Shown one piece after another: positions 1-7,632 of a DNA stretch of 64,000 nucleotides; the stretch's first letter is position 1; every line of letters starts with the position of its first letter. Both the position numbers and the translations under genes were made by a program. The stretch comes from Nonomuraea maritima (GTDB lineage Bacteria > Actinomycetota > Actinomycetes > Streptosporangiales > Streptosporangiaceae), in contig NZ_FNFB01000023.1 of assembly GCF_900100395.1 (NCBI RefSeq), forward strand, positions 1 to 64,000. The letters run 5' to 3'. The notes under the pieces were generated by a model. That model was given only the letters and a program-made list of their open reading frames with translations. It was not told where the DNA came from and made no database searches.

Positions 1-283
1 GTTTGAGCACATCGCGCTCCATCTCCAGCTCGGCGCGCTCCTTGGCCCACTCAGCTCGCTGCCGGCGCAGCCGGGCGAGTTCCTCCCGCTCCGATTCGGC
101 CAGCTCACCACCGTTGGTGTCCTGCTCGCGGGCCAGCCGATCCATCTGCACCCAGTTGGCCAGCGTGCCCGCATTGATGCCCAGATCCTTAGCGACCTGC
201 GCGATTGGCTTTCCTGTCTCCCGTACGATGCGCACCGCGCCCGCACGGAACTCTGGATCGAACCTGCGTCTGGTCTCTCCCAC
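1..283 (-). CDS. IS3-family transposase OrfA (partial at window edge)
   Basis: This is the helix-turn-helix subunit of an IS3 transposase, which binds the element's ends and is normally joined to OrfB by frameshifting. The GTG start at 281-283 has a strong AAGGAGAA site about 8 bases upstream. The product begins VGETRRRFDPEFRAGAV and continues through a classic OrfA HTH (GKPIAQVAKDLGINAGTLANWV), then a charged leucine-rich region (EELARLRRQRAEWAKERAEL) typical of the OrfA coiled coil. About 94 residues are visible, close to a full OrfA of about 100, so only its last few codons and OrfB are missing. Confidence 0.85.
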   Translation of the reverse strand, partial: MGETRRRFDPEFRAGAVRIVRETGKPIAQVAKDLGINAGTLANWVQMDRLAREQDTNGGELAESEREELARLRRQRAEWAKERAELEMERDVLK

Positions 284-333
284 GACCCAACCTTCTCCTT
301 AGGTCAGGTCTCCACGCTAGAAGGGGAAGTCCA
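1..333 (-). mobile_element. IS3-family insertion sequence, end fragment (runs off the left edge)
   Basis: The orfA gene of an IS3-type element reads leftwards out of the window. Its outer end is probably at about 333: read on the minus strand, the sequence there starts TGGACTTCCCC and ends in GTGGAGACC just before the orfA ribosome binding site, which resembles IS3-family left ends beginning TGAAC..CCCC. The other end, orfB and any target duplication lie outside the window, so the boundary is inferred from this one end. Confidence 0.6.
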
Positions 334-497
334 AACGCTCCCGTTGCTCAGCACGGATGTCCTCGAACGCGCGTATCCCATCGCCATCCGCCCTTCTCCG
401 CCTGCCGTTGCTTTACATAGATCTCGTAGCGCTGCTCGGCGAGCGGGATTACCTGCCTGTACCAGGCGTTCCACGTTCCTGGCTGGACGGACGGACG

Positions 498-758
498 CTA
501 CTTTTCGTAGTGATAGCGACAGGCGGCGATCATGATGGTGTCGTCATTGACGCGATAGACGAGCCGGTGTTCTGAGGTAATGCGCCGGGACCAGTAGCCG
601 GACCATTCGTATTTCAGCGGCTCTGGTTTGCCGATGCCTTCGTTCTCGTTTCGGGCTATGTCAGCGATCAGCTGGTTGATCCTTTTGAGGATGCGTCGAT
701 CTTCTCGCTGCCAGTAGGCGTAGTCTTCCCAGGCAAGTTCGTCGAAGAGGATCTTCAC
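498..758 (-). CDS. yoeB: YoeB/Txe-family toxin, ribosome-dependent mRNA endonuclease
   Basis: This 86-residue protein is a YoeB toxin: it enters the ribosomal A site and cuts mRNA, stopping translation until the antitoxin neutralises it. The family core is clear: GIGKPEPLK holds the catalytic Glu, SGYWSRRITSEHRLVY the Arg/His segment, and the C-terminal ACRYHY carries the catalytic His-Tyr, here followed by two extra residues (EK). The GTG start overlaps the antitoxin stop as GTGA, implying translational coupling. All catalytic positions appear intact, so the toxin is probably active if expressed. Confidence 0.93.
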   Translation of the reverse strand: MKILFDELAWEDYAYWQREDRRILKRINQLIADIARNENEGIGKPEPLKYEWSGYWSRRITSEHRLVYRVNDDTIMIAACRYHYEK

Positions 759-1012
759 GAGGTGGTGTCCTCGTCGGCCAGTTCGCGGACGGTGCCACCG
801 CCGGCCTCCAGACGGGCGACTGCCTCCGACAGCCGTCTGCGGTTGACAGGAGAGGCCATCAGGTAGAGCGTCTCGCGCATCGATTCATACTCGCGCTGAG
901 ACACCATGACAACGCCTTCCCCGCCGGGGCGGGTAATGAGGACTTCTTCCTGGTCGTCGATGACGGCGTCGAGAGTAGCAGCATAGTTGGCCCGGGATTC
1001 GGACATGGTCAT
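755..1012 (-). CDS. yefM: YefM-family antitoxin (Phd/YefM)
   Basis: This is the labile antitoxin partner of YoeB and the operon's DNA-binding repressor. I place the start at the ATG giving MTMSESRANYAATLDAV, because that matches YefM N-termini and has a GGAAGG about 9 bases upstream; the product is then 85 residues. A longer frame to 1051 exists, but it would run through the operator. The N-terminal half is the Phd/YefM fold (EEVLITRPGGEGVVMVSQREYESM); the acidic C-terminus (ARLEAGGGTVRELADED) is the toxin-wrapping tail. The gene precedes and overlaps yoeB by 4 bases. Confidence 0.92.
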   Translation of the reverse strand: MTMSESRANYAATLDAVIDDQEEVLITRPGGEGVVMVSQREYESMRETLYLMASPVNRRRLSEAVARLEAGGGTVRELADEDTTS

Positions 1013-1029
1013 CACCTTCACCCTTCCAG

Positions 1030-1047
1030 TGTACATGATGATGTACA
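1030..1047. promoter_or_regulatory. yefM-yoeB operator: two TGTACA palindromes 12 bp apart
   Basis: TGTACA occurs at 1030-1035 and again at 1042-1047, centre to centre exactly 12 bp, immediately upstream of the antitoxin start. The E. coli yefM-yoeB operator uses the same TGTACA core in adjacent long and short palindromes bound in turn by YefM and YefM-YoeB. The match in core and spacing supports conditional autorepression here. Confidence 0.8.
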
Positions 1048-1617
1048 TCATGGAGATGGCGGTGTACCCGTAGCCCAGCCCCGTCCCACTCCAAAGGGGA
1101 GGCGCTCATCAATAGGTCCCGTCTGCCCGGGTAGATGGAGACGTGAACGTAACCGTGCTCGCCGTTCGCTGGGCTGCTCGGCGTCAACCTGCTGGCGGCG
1201 TACATCACGGTCCTGAATGGCATCCGCCGTGAGGACAAGGCGCCGAACCTGCGGAGCCGCCCGGACGAGGCCTCGGCCGCTCTGGAGCAGCAGGTTACCG
1301 GCTGCTACGTCCGAGTCGGAGGTCTCATAGACATTGCCAATACCAGCCATACCAATGCAGGCACAGCCTGCGCCTCCCATGAAGAACGTCTTAGCGGAGC
1401 GAAGGCCTGCCGGGGTCGAGGCTTTGGCTCGACCGGAAGAGACGGCTGAGCCCCGTGCGCGAAGCGCCCAGTCGTGATGACCTTGCGCGCCGGAGGCGCG
1501 CCCCTAGAAAGGCAGCCCGAGCGGAGCGAGGACCGCTCGGGGCGGGATCCCGCTAGCCAACCACCCAGACGGGCAACGGGTGGGTGGAGCCCGGCCCACC
1601 TACACGCACGAAGGAGG
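1048..1617. other. No intact gene; hairpin cluster and possible gene remnant
   Basis: No convincing complete gene lies here. A plus-strand frame from about 1168 to 1450 reads AGLLGVNLLAAYITVLNGI then a polar stretch, and looks like a membrane-protein remnant without a start. At 1414-1541 there are three stem-loops in a row: GGTCGAG/CTCGACC (1414-1434), GCGCGCC/GGCGCGC (1485-1501) and a 9-bp stem at 1516-1524/1533-1541. They sit just outside the left attachment repeat. Confidence 0.5.
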
Positions 1618-1662
1618 TGGTGGAGCCTAGGAGATTCGAACTCCTGACATCCTGCTTGCAAA
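1618..1662. repeat. Left attachment repeat (attL): orphan 3' tRNA-Ala fragment
   Basis: These 45 bases are identical to 7541-7585, the 3' half of tRNA-Ala on the minus strand, and matching stops abruptly on both sides. It lacks the 5' acceptor and D arms, so it is not a tRNA gene. This is the expected distal copy left by site-specific integration into a tRNA 3' end. Confidence 0.92.
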
Positions 1663-2189
1663 TCGGCCTGATCACCAGGGACCACGGCCGCGACCTGGGC
1701 GAGGAACTGCCTGTGAGTGACCGTGAGTACCCCCTGTTGACCGCCCTTAATGGCCCGCTAATGGCCCGGCGATCACGCCCGCGACCTGTGCCCGGCGCGG
1801 CCTGCCTCCTGGTCCGCCCCCGTCCTTCTTGTAGTTGCAGACCCCAGGACGGGGCCGCCGTGTCAAGTCACCCCGCCAGTGGGCGGTGAGGCCGAGACCA
1901 TGACGATGAACATCATCTATCGAGGATGGGGAAAACCCATCAAGACCACACCCCGCCCAAGCACCTCATCACCGACGGATGGTAAGGGGTGTAGTTCATC
2001 CTCAGCGACAGGCCGGCCGGATCAGAGCCGGGGAGCTCACCGGGCGTGCTCGCCAGCTCAAGGTTCGTGGGGACGAGCAACAACAATGTGTCGTGTCTGC
2101 CGACCCGGATGGACTCTGTCCATGAGCGGGACCTTTTGGCCGCTAGCGTCCCGAGCTCATACTGAACGAGCTACTGTAGTGCCCGCCGG
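1663..2189. other. Element left arm, no gene seen
   Basis: No frame here has a good start, ribosome binding site or family resemblance. The stretch holds the arm-type direct repeat at 1748-1768 and the probable upstream end of the IS4-type element before 2190. Confidence 0.5.
1748..1768. repeat. Arm-type repeat near attL
   Basis: Two copies of TAATGGCCCG separated by one base. The same pair occurs at 7482-7502 beside the other attachment core. Paired short repeats on both sides of the core are what tyrosine-integrase arm-binding sites look like. Confidence 0.6.
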
Positions 2190-2735
2190 ATGGTGGAGTG
2201 GATCAAGGTCGGTGGGTCGGGCTGGCTGACGGATCCGGTTGGGCTGGGGGCGTTGACGTCGCTGATGCCACGGCAGATCCTGGACGAGGCAATCGAGCTG
2301 CACGGATGCCGCGAGGAGCGGGTGCGGAAGCTCCCGGCTCATGTGGTCGTCTACCTGCTGATGGCGTTGTGCTTGTTCGCGGATGATGACTATGAGGAGG
2401 TCGCGGAGAAGCTGACGGGTCTGCTCGCGGCCATGCGGGGTTCATGGTGGGAGCCGCCCACGCGTGGAGCGGTCACCCGGGCCCGGCAGCGCCTGGGGAC
2501 AGAGGTCGTCCGGGAGGTGTTCGAGCGGGTTGCGTGCCCGGCTGCGACACGGGCGACCGCGGGAGCGTGGCTGGGACCCTGGCGGTTAATGGCGATCGAC
2601 GGGTTCACCCTCGATCTGCCGGACACGGCCACGGCGGCGAACCGAGCCGCACGAGTTTCCGCGACCCGGCCCGACCAGACCGACCTCACGAAAATCAGGC
2701 CCGACGAACTGGCCTGGACTTACGCGATGGGATAA
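2190..2735 (+). pseudogene. IS4-family transposase, C-terminally truncated
   Basis: The first ~150 residues match the N-terminal region of actinobacterial IS4-type transposases: GWLTDPVGLGALTSLMPRQI, KLPAHVVVYLLMALCLF, YEEVAEKL, a basic AVTRARQRLG helix and WRLMAIDGFTLDLPDT with the first catalytic Asp. The frame ends after WTYAMG at residue 181, whereas intact members exceed 400 residues and carry two further catalytic acidic residues. The last ~25 residues no longer resemble the family, so sequence after about 2660 is probably unrelated DNA joined by deletion. It cannot be an active transposase. Confidence 0.8.
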
Positions 2736-2882
2736 CGGTCAAACTCGAGATTCAATCTGTGTACGCCGCTTCCTGGAACCCCACCGACTCGCGCGGGAGC
2801 CAGGTCCGAAACATCAGCAACCAGGCGACAAACGGCACGAAGCAGCGACATCCACCATCCGCACCTCTTTTCCCCGAATTCA

Positions 2883-4076
2883 TCAGGGGGTAGTCATAAG
2901 GTGCCTCTCCAGTGCGGACAGTGTGGTTTCATCGAGCATTTCGCCGTGTCCGCCGACCCAGTATCGTTCGACCATTTCAAAGACCACAACGTCGGCAGAC
3001 TTGATGAGCTCTGCGGTCTGGCCGGGCCCCACTCTTGCCGGTGAATCGCTTCGCAGAACTGTGAGGTCGGCGAAGTAGGGGGTTGTCCAAGTCAGGGAAT
3101 TACGCGTGAAGGAGTCGCCAATCAGCACAGTCCTCGGCTTGAAGAGTGGTGCCTTTGTGGACGAGTTTTTGGTCCTGATCCATAACGGCGCGGCGTGAGT
3201 GTCCTGCGACCTCTCGCTGACACCATGTCTCGTCAGAGTCCACATGTCCGCAGTCTCCTGCCTTGGGCTGGCCATGAGCGGACCCAGATCGCCGGCTCGT
3301 GGTTCCTGCCCCACGTGTTTCAGTACGGTCTCGTTAAGAAGGTCGGTTTGGAGATGGGACGCGATCGTGGCTCCGTAGAGTGCGGCGGCTCGATGGTTCC
3401 AGTGACTGTCAGTCCGCCAGTAAATCGGCTGACGCATGCTTGCCTGCAGGTTCAGCAACGGCCTACGGAGATCGATGTAGCCTTCCAGGCTCGCGCTCTG
3501 TAGTGCTCGCCAGAACTCTGTCTTACGTGACTTCAAGCAGCTCTGACCGAGGAACCTTTGCGGTAGCTTGTCGGGATAGATGGTGGTCTTGTCGGGCGCG
3601 ATGGTGAAGACGAATTGCCGTCCGGAGGCCCGCACAATGCGGGCCAGTCTCTCGACTCGTGCCAGCGTCTCCTCGACTGACCAGCGCGGTCTGCAAGCTT
3701 CAAGGACATCGTCTCCGAAATAGAGCCAACCATCTTCTCCCTCGATGACGCGGGGATAGGTCGGCTCCGCGCCGGTGTTGTAGGCCGGCGATTCGCTGAA
3801 CATGAAGCGGGAGAGGGATACGTGTCCGCGGATCGCATCGTCTCGCAATGGCAGGCGGGCCGTACCCCATGCCTCCAGGCGGGGAATGGTCTCCCATCCC
3901 TTTGAGACGTCAGGAAAGGCGGGCAGCGGCCGGTTTTCCAGTTCGACCGCACGTTCGCCCAACACATGAGCAGCGGCCGGGGTGAAGAAGAAGAGAACGC
4001 CTGCGGCCGCGACAGTGATCTGTTTCCTTCTGTTCATGCGTGGCTTCGCCGTGTGTGTGGTGGTGGATCCGCTCAT
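2883..4076 (-). CDS. AlgX/AlgJ-like SGNH O-acetyltransferase
   Basis: A 397-residue protein with a basic N-terminus and one hydrophobic segment (residues ~21-38, VAAAGVLFFFTPAAA), so probably membrane-anchored outside the cell. It carries AlgX/AlgJ signatures: GWLYFGDD (117-123), APDKTTIYPD (160-169), the catalytic Asp-x-His in YWRTDSHWN (D223, H225) and the nucleophile in GDSF (S322), with EMVERYW near the C-terminus. Such enzymes transfer acetyl groups from an MBOAT partner to extracellular polysaccharide. It starts 15 bases after the MBOAT gene, with AGAGGA upstream, forming a two-gene operon. GC is visibly lower than in flanking chromosomal genes, suggesting transfer. The substrate is unknown. 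Confidence 0.85.
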   Translation of the reverse strand: MSGSTTTHTAKPRMNRRKQITVAAAGVLFFFTPAAAHVLGERAVELENRPLPAFPDVSKGWETIPRLEAWGTARLPLRDDAIRGHVSLSRFMFSESPAYNTGAEPTYPRVIEGEDGWLYFGDDVLEACRPRWSVEETLARVERLARIVRASGRQFVFTIAPDKTTIYPDKLPQRFLGQSCLKSRKTEFWRALQSASLEGYIDLRRPLLNLQASMRQPIYWRTDSHWNHRAAALYGATIASHLQTDLLNETVLKHVGQEPRAGDLGPLMASPRQETADMWTLTRHGVSERSQDTHAAPLWIRTKNSSTKAPLFKPRTVLIGDSFTRNSLTWTTPYFADLTVLRSDSPARVGPGQTAELIKSADVVVFEMVERYWVGGHGEMLDETTLSALERHLMTTP

Positions 4077-4091
4077 CGGTGACGCGTCCTC

Positions 4092-5528
4092 TTAGAACTG
4101 ATAATAGAGAAAGGGGCTGAAAGTTCCGGCCGCTACCAGCAGTGCTGCGTACGGGGCGCCAATGAAGGTCACCGCGGTTCGGGCCATGGCCGGCCAGGCA
4201 CCCTTTCCGGAATCGATGACGTCCCCCAGCGTCCGTGCCGGGGGGAAGAATACAACTGCGATCGCCAGAGCGAAGATGAGAGCTCGTTGATTGTTGATGG
4301 CAAATATGACGAATTCATCCGGGAGACCCGGCCGCCACGTGAACATGGCCGAGATCATCTCTGCGGCATCATCGAGAGTCGCTGAACGGAACGGAACCCA
4401 GCCAACCACCACGAGTGAGAACGTGAGGCCTCGGCGGAGAACCCGGTTCAGCTGACTCTTTGGCGGTTCGGTGAATCCCAGTACACGCTCCACGATCAGC
4501 AGTGTGCCGTGATACAGGCCCCAGATGAGAAAGGTCCAGTTCGCTCCGTGCCAGAAACCGCACAGGATGAAGATGATGAGCAGGTTCCTGTAGTTGTTGA
4601 TCTTGCCGGTGCGGTTGCCGCCCAAGGGGATGTAGACGTAGTCACGGAACCACCGGGACAGCGACATGTGCCAGCGTCGCCAGAAATCCGTTATCGAGTA
4701 CGCCGAGTACGGATGGTTGAAGTTGTCCGGCAGCCGGAAGCCCAGCATGACGCCGAGACCGATCGCCATGTCGGAGTACCCGGAGAAGTCGAAGTAGATC
4801 TGGAGGGTGAAGGCGATGGCCCCGATCCACGCGGTGGCGGTGTTCAACTCGCCGGCCGGGTGTGCGAAAGCAGCGTCGGCGATGGGCGCGAGCGAGTCGG
4901 CAATGATCACCTTCTTGCACAGTCCCAGGGCGAATCGAGGGAAGCCGGCCGCGAAGTCGTTGAACCGGTTGCGGCGGGTGTCACACAGTTGCTCGGATAT
5001 TTCGTGATACCGAACGATGGGGCCAGCGATCAACTGAGGGAACATCGCGATGTACGTGGTGAACTGAATGATACTCTTCTGCGCCCGACGGCTCCTCCGA
5101 TAGACGTCCACCACATACGAGATGTGGTGGAAGGTGTAGAAGGAGATGCCGATTGGCAGCGCTAGTTCGATGATCGCGACGGAGCCGACACCCAGCGCAT
5201 GGGCAATGGCGTTCGCCTGCTGTGTGGCGAATCCGGCGTACTTCCAGACCATCAGGACCGCGAGATTCAGCGTGACGGTGGAAATCAACAGGGTGCGACG
5301 CGCCGGGACATTATCTGCAAGTTTATTCGAATCTATCGCCAGGCCCGCGGCATAGTTGACGGCGATGACGGCAAGCAGAAGAAAAGCAAAAGGCCCGGCT
5401 CCCCAGGTGTAGAAGAGTAGGCTGACTAATGCGACGATTCCGTTGCGCCACGTGCTTGGTAAAATCCAATGGGCCAGCAGAACGGCCGGAACGAAGTACC
5501 ATAAGAAGATCGGTGATGCAAAGGACAC
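4092..5528 (-). CDS. AlgI-like MBOAT O-acyltransferase
   Basis: A 478-residue polytopic membrane protein of the membrane-bound O-acyltransferase family. It has about ten hydrophobic segments, the conserved block QIYFDFSGYSDMAIG, DFWRRWHMSLSRWFRDYVYIPLGG (H287) and the catalytic-His motif GFWHGANW (H327). In alginate- and cellulose-acetylation systems this protein carries an acyl group, usually acetyl, across the membrane to a periplasmic SGNH partner, here the next gene. The start is GTG at 5528 with only a weak GAAGAA upstream. No polysaccharide synthase or export gene accompanies the pair, so the acceptor must be encoded elsewhere. Confidence 0.92.
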   Translation of the reverse strand: MSFASPIFLWYFVPAVLLAHWILPSTWRNGIVALVSLLFYTWGAGPFAFLLLAVIAVNYAAGLAIDSNKLADNVPARRTLLISTVTLNLAVLMVWKYAGFATQQANAIAHALGVGSVAIIELALPIGISFYTFHHISYVVDVYRRSRRAQKSIIQFTTYIAMFPQLIAGPIVRYHEISEQLCDTRRNRFNDFAAGFPRFALGLCKKVIIADSLAPIADAAFAHPAGELNTATAWIGAIAFTLQIYFDFSGYSDMAIGLGVMLGFRLPDNFNHPYSAYSITDFWRRWHMSLSRWFRDYVYIPLGGNRTGKINNYRNLLIIFILCGFWHGANWTFLIWGLYHGTLLIVERVLGFTEPPKSQLNRVLRRGLTFSLVVVGWVPFRSATLDDAAEMISAMFTWRPGLPDEFVIFAINNQRALIFALAIAVVFFPPARTLGDVIDSGKGAWPAMARTAVTFIGAPYAALLVAAGTFSPFLYYQF

Positions 5529-5956
5529 GGGTTCTTCAACCTAAGCCATGAAATGTAGTTCGGTCTGCTTGCGGCAACAAGAACATGATCGCTGTGGGGC
5601 TGTCTGGGTCCGCATTTCTGTGCTGGAGGCATGGCAATGCATCTTTTGATTTATCGCAATTTTCTCGCTTGAGTTAGGGCAAGAGGGGCACCTGATCCTG
5701 GAGGCGATCTCATGGTATGTGCACATAGCGGAGCATAGGGTAGGGTGGGGTGATTTGTGGGCGAACGAGAGATTTGCCGCAGAGTCCCATCATGTAGTGG
5801 GTTGATCACTTTGCGTGGTGGAGTGCGAACGGCGGACATGGCGTTCTTTGTGTCGACCCGAACCTATGATTAGCGTAAAGCCGATATGGGAGTCGTTTAG
5901 ACTAGCTCACGGGCTTCCTGATTCGATAACTCGGCGCAAGTTTGCTGCATTACTGT
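5529..5956. other. Gene-free lower-GC stretch upstream of the acyltransferase operon
   Basis: About 430 bases of clearly lower GC than the rest of the window. Short frames here have no family resemblance. It lies between the AlgI-like start and the IS5 end and probably contains the operon's promoter, which I could not pin down. Confidence 0.5.
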
Positions 5957-6877
5957 ACTGAGCCCTTTTCATCGTCTGGCGCTCTCGTAGTTCTGCAGGA
6001 CGGCGATGGCCTTGCACAGGTGGCCGGCCTTGCTAGGACTGCACCGGAGCTTGCGCAGGATGCGCCAGTTCTTGAGCTGGGCGTTCGCTCGTTCGCCAGG
6101 GCCGCGCAGGCGGGCATGTGACCGATTGGCCCGCTTCTGCGGCTCGGGCTTGTTCCTGCCCTTGTACGGGGTGATGACCGGGCCTTCAGCTCCCTGGTAG
6201 CCCTTATCGGCCGGCACGATGATTCCGGCCTGGTCCAGTTCCCGCATGATGCCCCAGATCCGGGCCGCACTCAGGTCGTGCGTCTTGCCTGGCAGCGCGC
6301 CCGAGGTCCACAGGATCGCCCCGTCCGGTGAGGCGATGACCTGGATGTTCATCCCGTGCACGCGATGCTTGCCAGAGAAGTACGGCCGGTCGGCCTTGAT
6401 CCGGTCAGTGCGGATCAGCGTGCCGTCCAGCACCAGATAGTGCAGCCCGTCCCGCTTGGCCCTGTGCAACGCCCGTCTGAGCTTGGGTGAACGGGCCGAC
6501 AGCAGCATCACGGTCTCTTACACATACCGCCACGCTGTCGATGTCGACACCCCGAAACCGGATCCGACCTCGTTGAAGGTCTCGCCCTTGCGCAGGTAGA
6601 CGAGCACCAGCAACGCCTGCTGTCCCGGTTGAGCAGCCGCCAGGTCGATCCGATCGCCTTGCGGTGCCGGCGGATCAGCCCGGCCACGTAGTTCAGCGTT
6701 GTACGCGACAAATCGACCGCAGCACGGTAGAACAGCACCCGGAGCTCCTGGTGGTGACGGCAAGGATTGTGGTGATCAACCCGTCTACCAGGGGCTCTAC
6801 TACGTCATCAGGCGAACGCCGGACCCGCGATCATGCTGTGATCAGCACCTCTGCGTCACGGATGAAAAGGGCTCAGT
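5957..6877 (-). mobile_element. IS5-family insertion sequence with 17-bp perfect inverted repeats
   Basis: ACTGAGCCCTTTTCATC at 5957-5973 is exactly inverted at 6861-6877, enclosing 921 bp and one transposase gene read on the minus strand. The flanks show no unambiguous target duplication. The right end abuts the integrase remnant, so insertion of this element removed or disrupted the integrase N-terminus. Confidence 0.88.
5969..6738 (-). pseudogene. IS5-family transposase, broken by a frameshift and an in-frame stop
   Basis: From the GTG at 6738 the N-terminus reads MLFYRAAVDLSRTTLNYVAG, as in IS5-group proteins. Around 6630 the similarity shifts frame to GQQALLVLVYLRKGETF and GVSTSTAWRYV. 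A TAA at 6518-6520 then interrupts what should continue into ETVMLLSARSPKL in the same frame. The rest (5969-6511) carries the DDE core: LDGTLI, PADKGYQG and GERANAQLKNWR. Two independent lesions make this a pseudogene rather than programmed frameshifting. The intact protein would be about 255 residues. Confidence 0.85.
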
Positions 6878-6878
6878 G

Positions 6879-7484
6879 TCTCAGGTGTTCGAACTCGCCG
6901 ACCGGATGGCGGACATGCGGTTTCGGGCGCTGATCCTGCTGGCCACGTTCGCAAGCCTGCGCTGGGGTGAGGCCATCGCGCTTCGGCGGCATGACCTCGA
7001 CCTGGTCGCGCGCACGGTCCGGGTCCGGGAACAGCTCGTCGAACTCGACGGCGGTGAGATGCGCCTGTGCCCGGTCAAGTCCAGGGCCGGCCGCCGCACG
7101 GTCGGCATCCCTGCGGCGATCATCCCTATGCTCAGCGAACACCTCGCGTCCTACGTCGCCCACGAAAACGACGCGTTCCTGTTCCTCGGGAAGAAGGACG
7201 GGTTCCTGCGTGGAGGCAACTTCCGGCGTGCCGCGAAGTGGGGAGAAGCGCTCAAGGAGATGGGACTGACGGGCCTGCACTTCCACGATCTTCGCCACAC
7301 GGGGAACACGCTGGCCGCGCAGTCAGGGGCGAGCCTGGCCGATCTCAAGGCACGGATGGGGCACGACAGCGATCGGGCCGCGCTGATCTACCAGCAAACG
7401 ACCAAGGACGCCGACCAACGCATCGCCGGCGCTCTCAGCGCACGGGTGGAGGCGGAGAGGAAAGATCGCCGTCCTGACGGCTAA
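6879..7484 (+). pseudogene. Tyrosine recombinase (integrase), N-terminus lost
   Basis: Only the catalytic domain remains, about 200 residues. The first Arg is in FASLRWGEA, then LHFHDLRHTGNT supplies His-x-x-Arg, MGHDSDRAALIYQ the second His and the nucleophilic Tyr. The arm- and core-binding domains (normally ~170 residues) are missing because reading frame and similarity stop at the IS5 right repeat ending at 6877. The gene reads toward the intact tRNA-Ala and stops within the arm-type repeat 57 bases before the attachment core, the usual position for the integrase of a tRNA-integrating element. It is unlikely to be functional without its DNA-binding domains. Confidence 0.88.
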
Positions 7485-7502
7485 TGGCCCGTTAATGGCC
7501 CG
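7482..7502. repeat. Arm-type repeat near attR
   Basis: Two TAATGGCCCG copies one base apart, matching 1748-1768 except for the spacer base. The first copy includes the integrase stop codon. Confidence 0.6.
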
Positions 7503-7504
7503 AG

Positions 7505-7537
7505 CACCCCGCCGCAAGATCAGTGGCGGGGTGTTTT
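7505..7537 (+). terminator. Rho-independent terminator after integrase
   Basis: Inverted arms CACCCCGCC (7505-7513) and GGCGGGGTG (7525-7533) form a 9-bp stem with an 11-base loop, followed at once by TTTT on the plus strand. It sits 20 bases after the integrase stop. Confidence 0.8.
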
Positions 7538-7540
7538 GGC

Positions 7541-7585
7541 TGGTGGAGCCTAGGAGATTCGAACTCCTGACATCCTGCTTGCAAA
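7541..7585. repeat. Right attachment repeat (attR) within tRNA-Ala
   Basis: Perfect 45-bp match to 1618-1662. It covers the tRNA from the anticodon loop to its 3' end plus three bases, so integration left the tRNA gene intact. Confidence 0.92.
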
Positions 7586-7616
7586 GCAGGCGCTCTGCCA
7601 ACTGAGCTAAGGCCCC
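7544..7616 (-). tRNA. tRNA-Ala (anticodon UGC)
   Basis: Reading on the minus strand: acceptor stem GGGGCCT pairs with AGGCTCC (one G-U), discriminator A at 7544; D arm GCTCAGTTGGCAGAGC; anticodon stem CTGCT/AGCAG around loop TTTGCAA (anticodon TGC); T arm with GTTCGAATC. It is 73 nt and the CCA end is not encoded. It serves as the attachment site of the integrated element to its left. Confidence 0.96.
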
Positions 7617-7632
7617 TTCGAACGAAGATAGC

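Larger units (their letters stand above)
1618..7585. mobile_element. Decayed integrative element inserted in tRNA-Ala(UGC)
   Basis: A 45-bp perfect direct repeat at 1618-1662 and 7541-7585 brackets this segment. The right copy is the 3' part of the tRNA-Ala gene from the anticodon loop onward; the left copy is an orphan fragment. A tyrosine integrase lies next to the intact tRNA, as in actinomycete integrative elements. Cargo is an AlgI/AlgJ-like pair plus transposase remnants. The integrase and both transposases are damaged, and no replication or transfer gene is visible, so the element is probably fixed in place. Confidence 0.85.

Noticed and set aside
1618..1662. A second tRNA gene or tRNA pseudogene
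   Set aside because: Only the 3' half is present and it ends exactly with the direct repeat, so it is an attachment-site remnant.
5969..6738. IS5 transposase made by programmed frameshifting
   Set aside because: A single frameshift could be programmed, but an additional in-frame TAA in a conserved helix shows loss of function.
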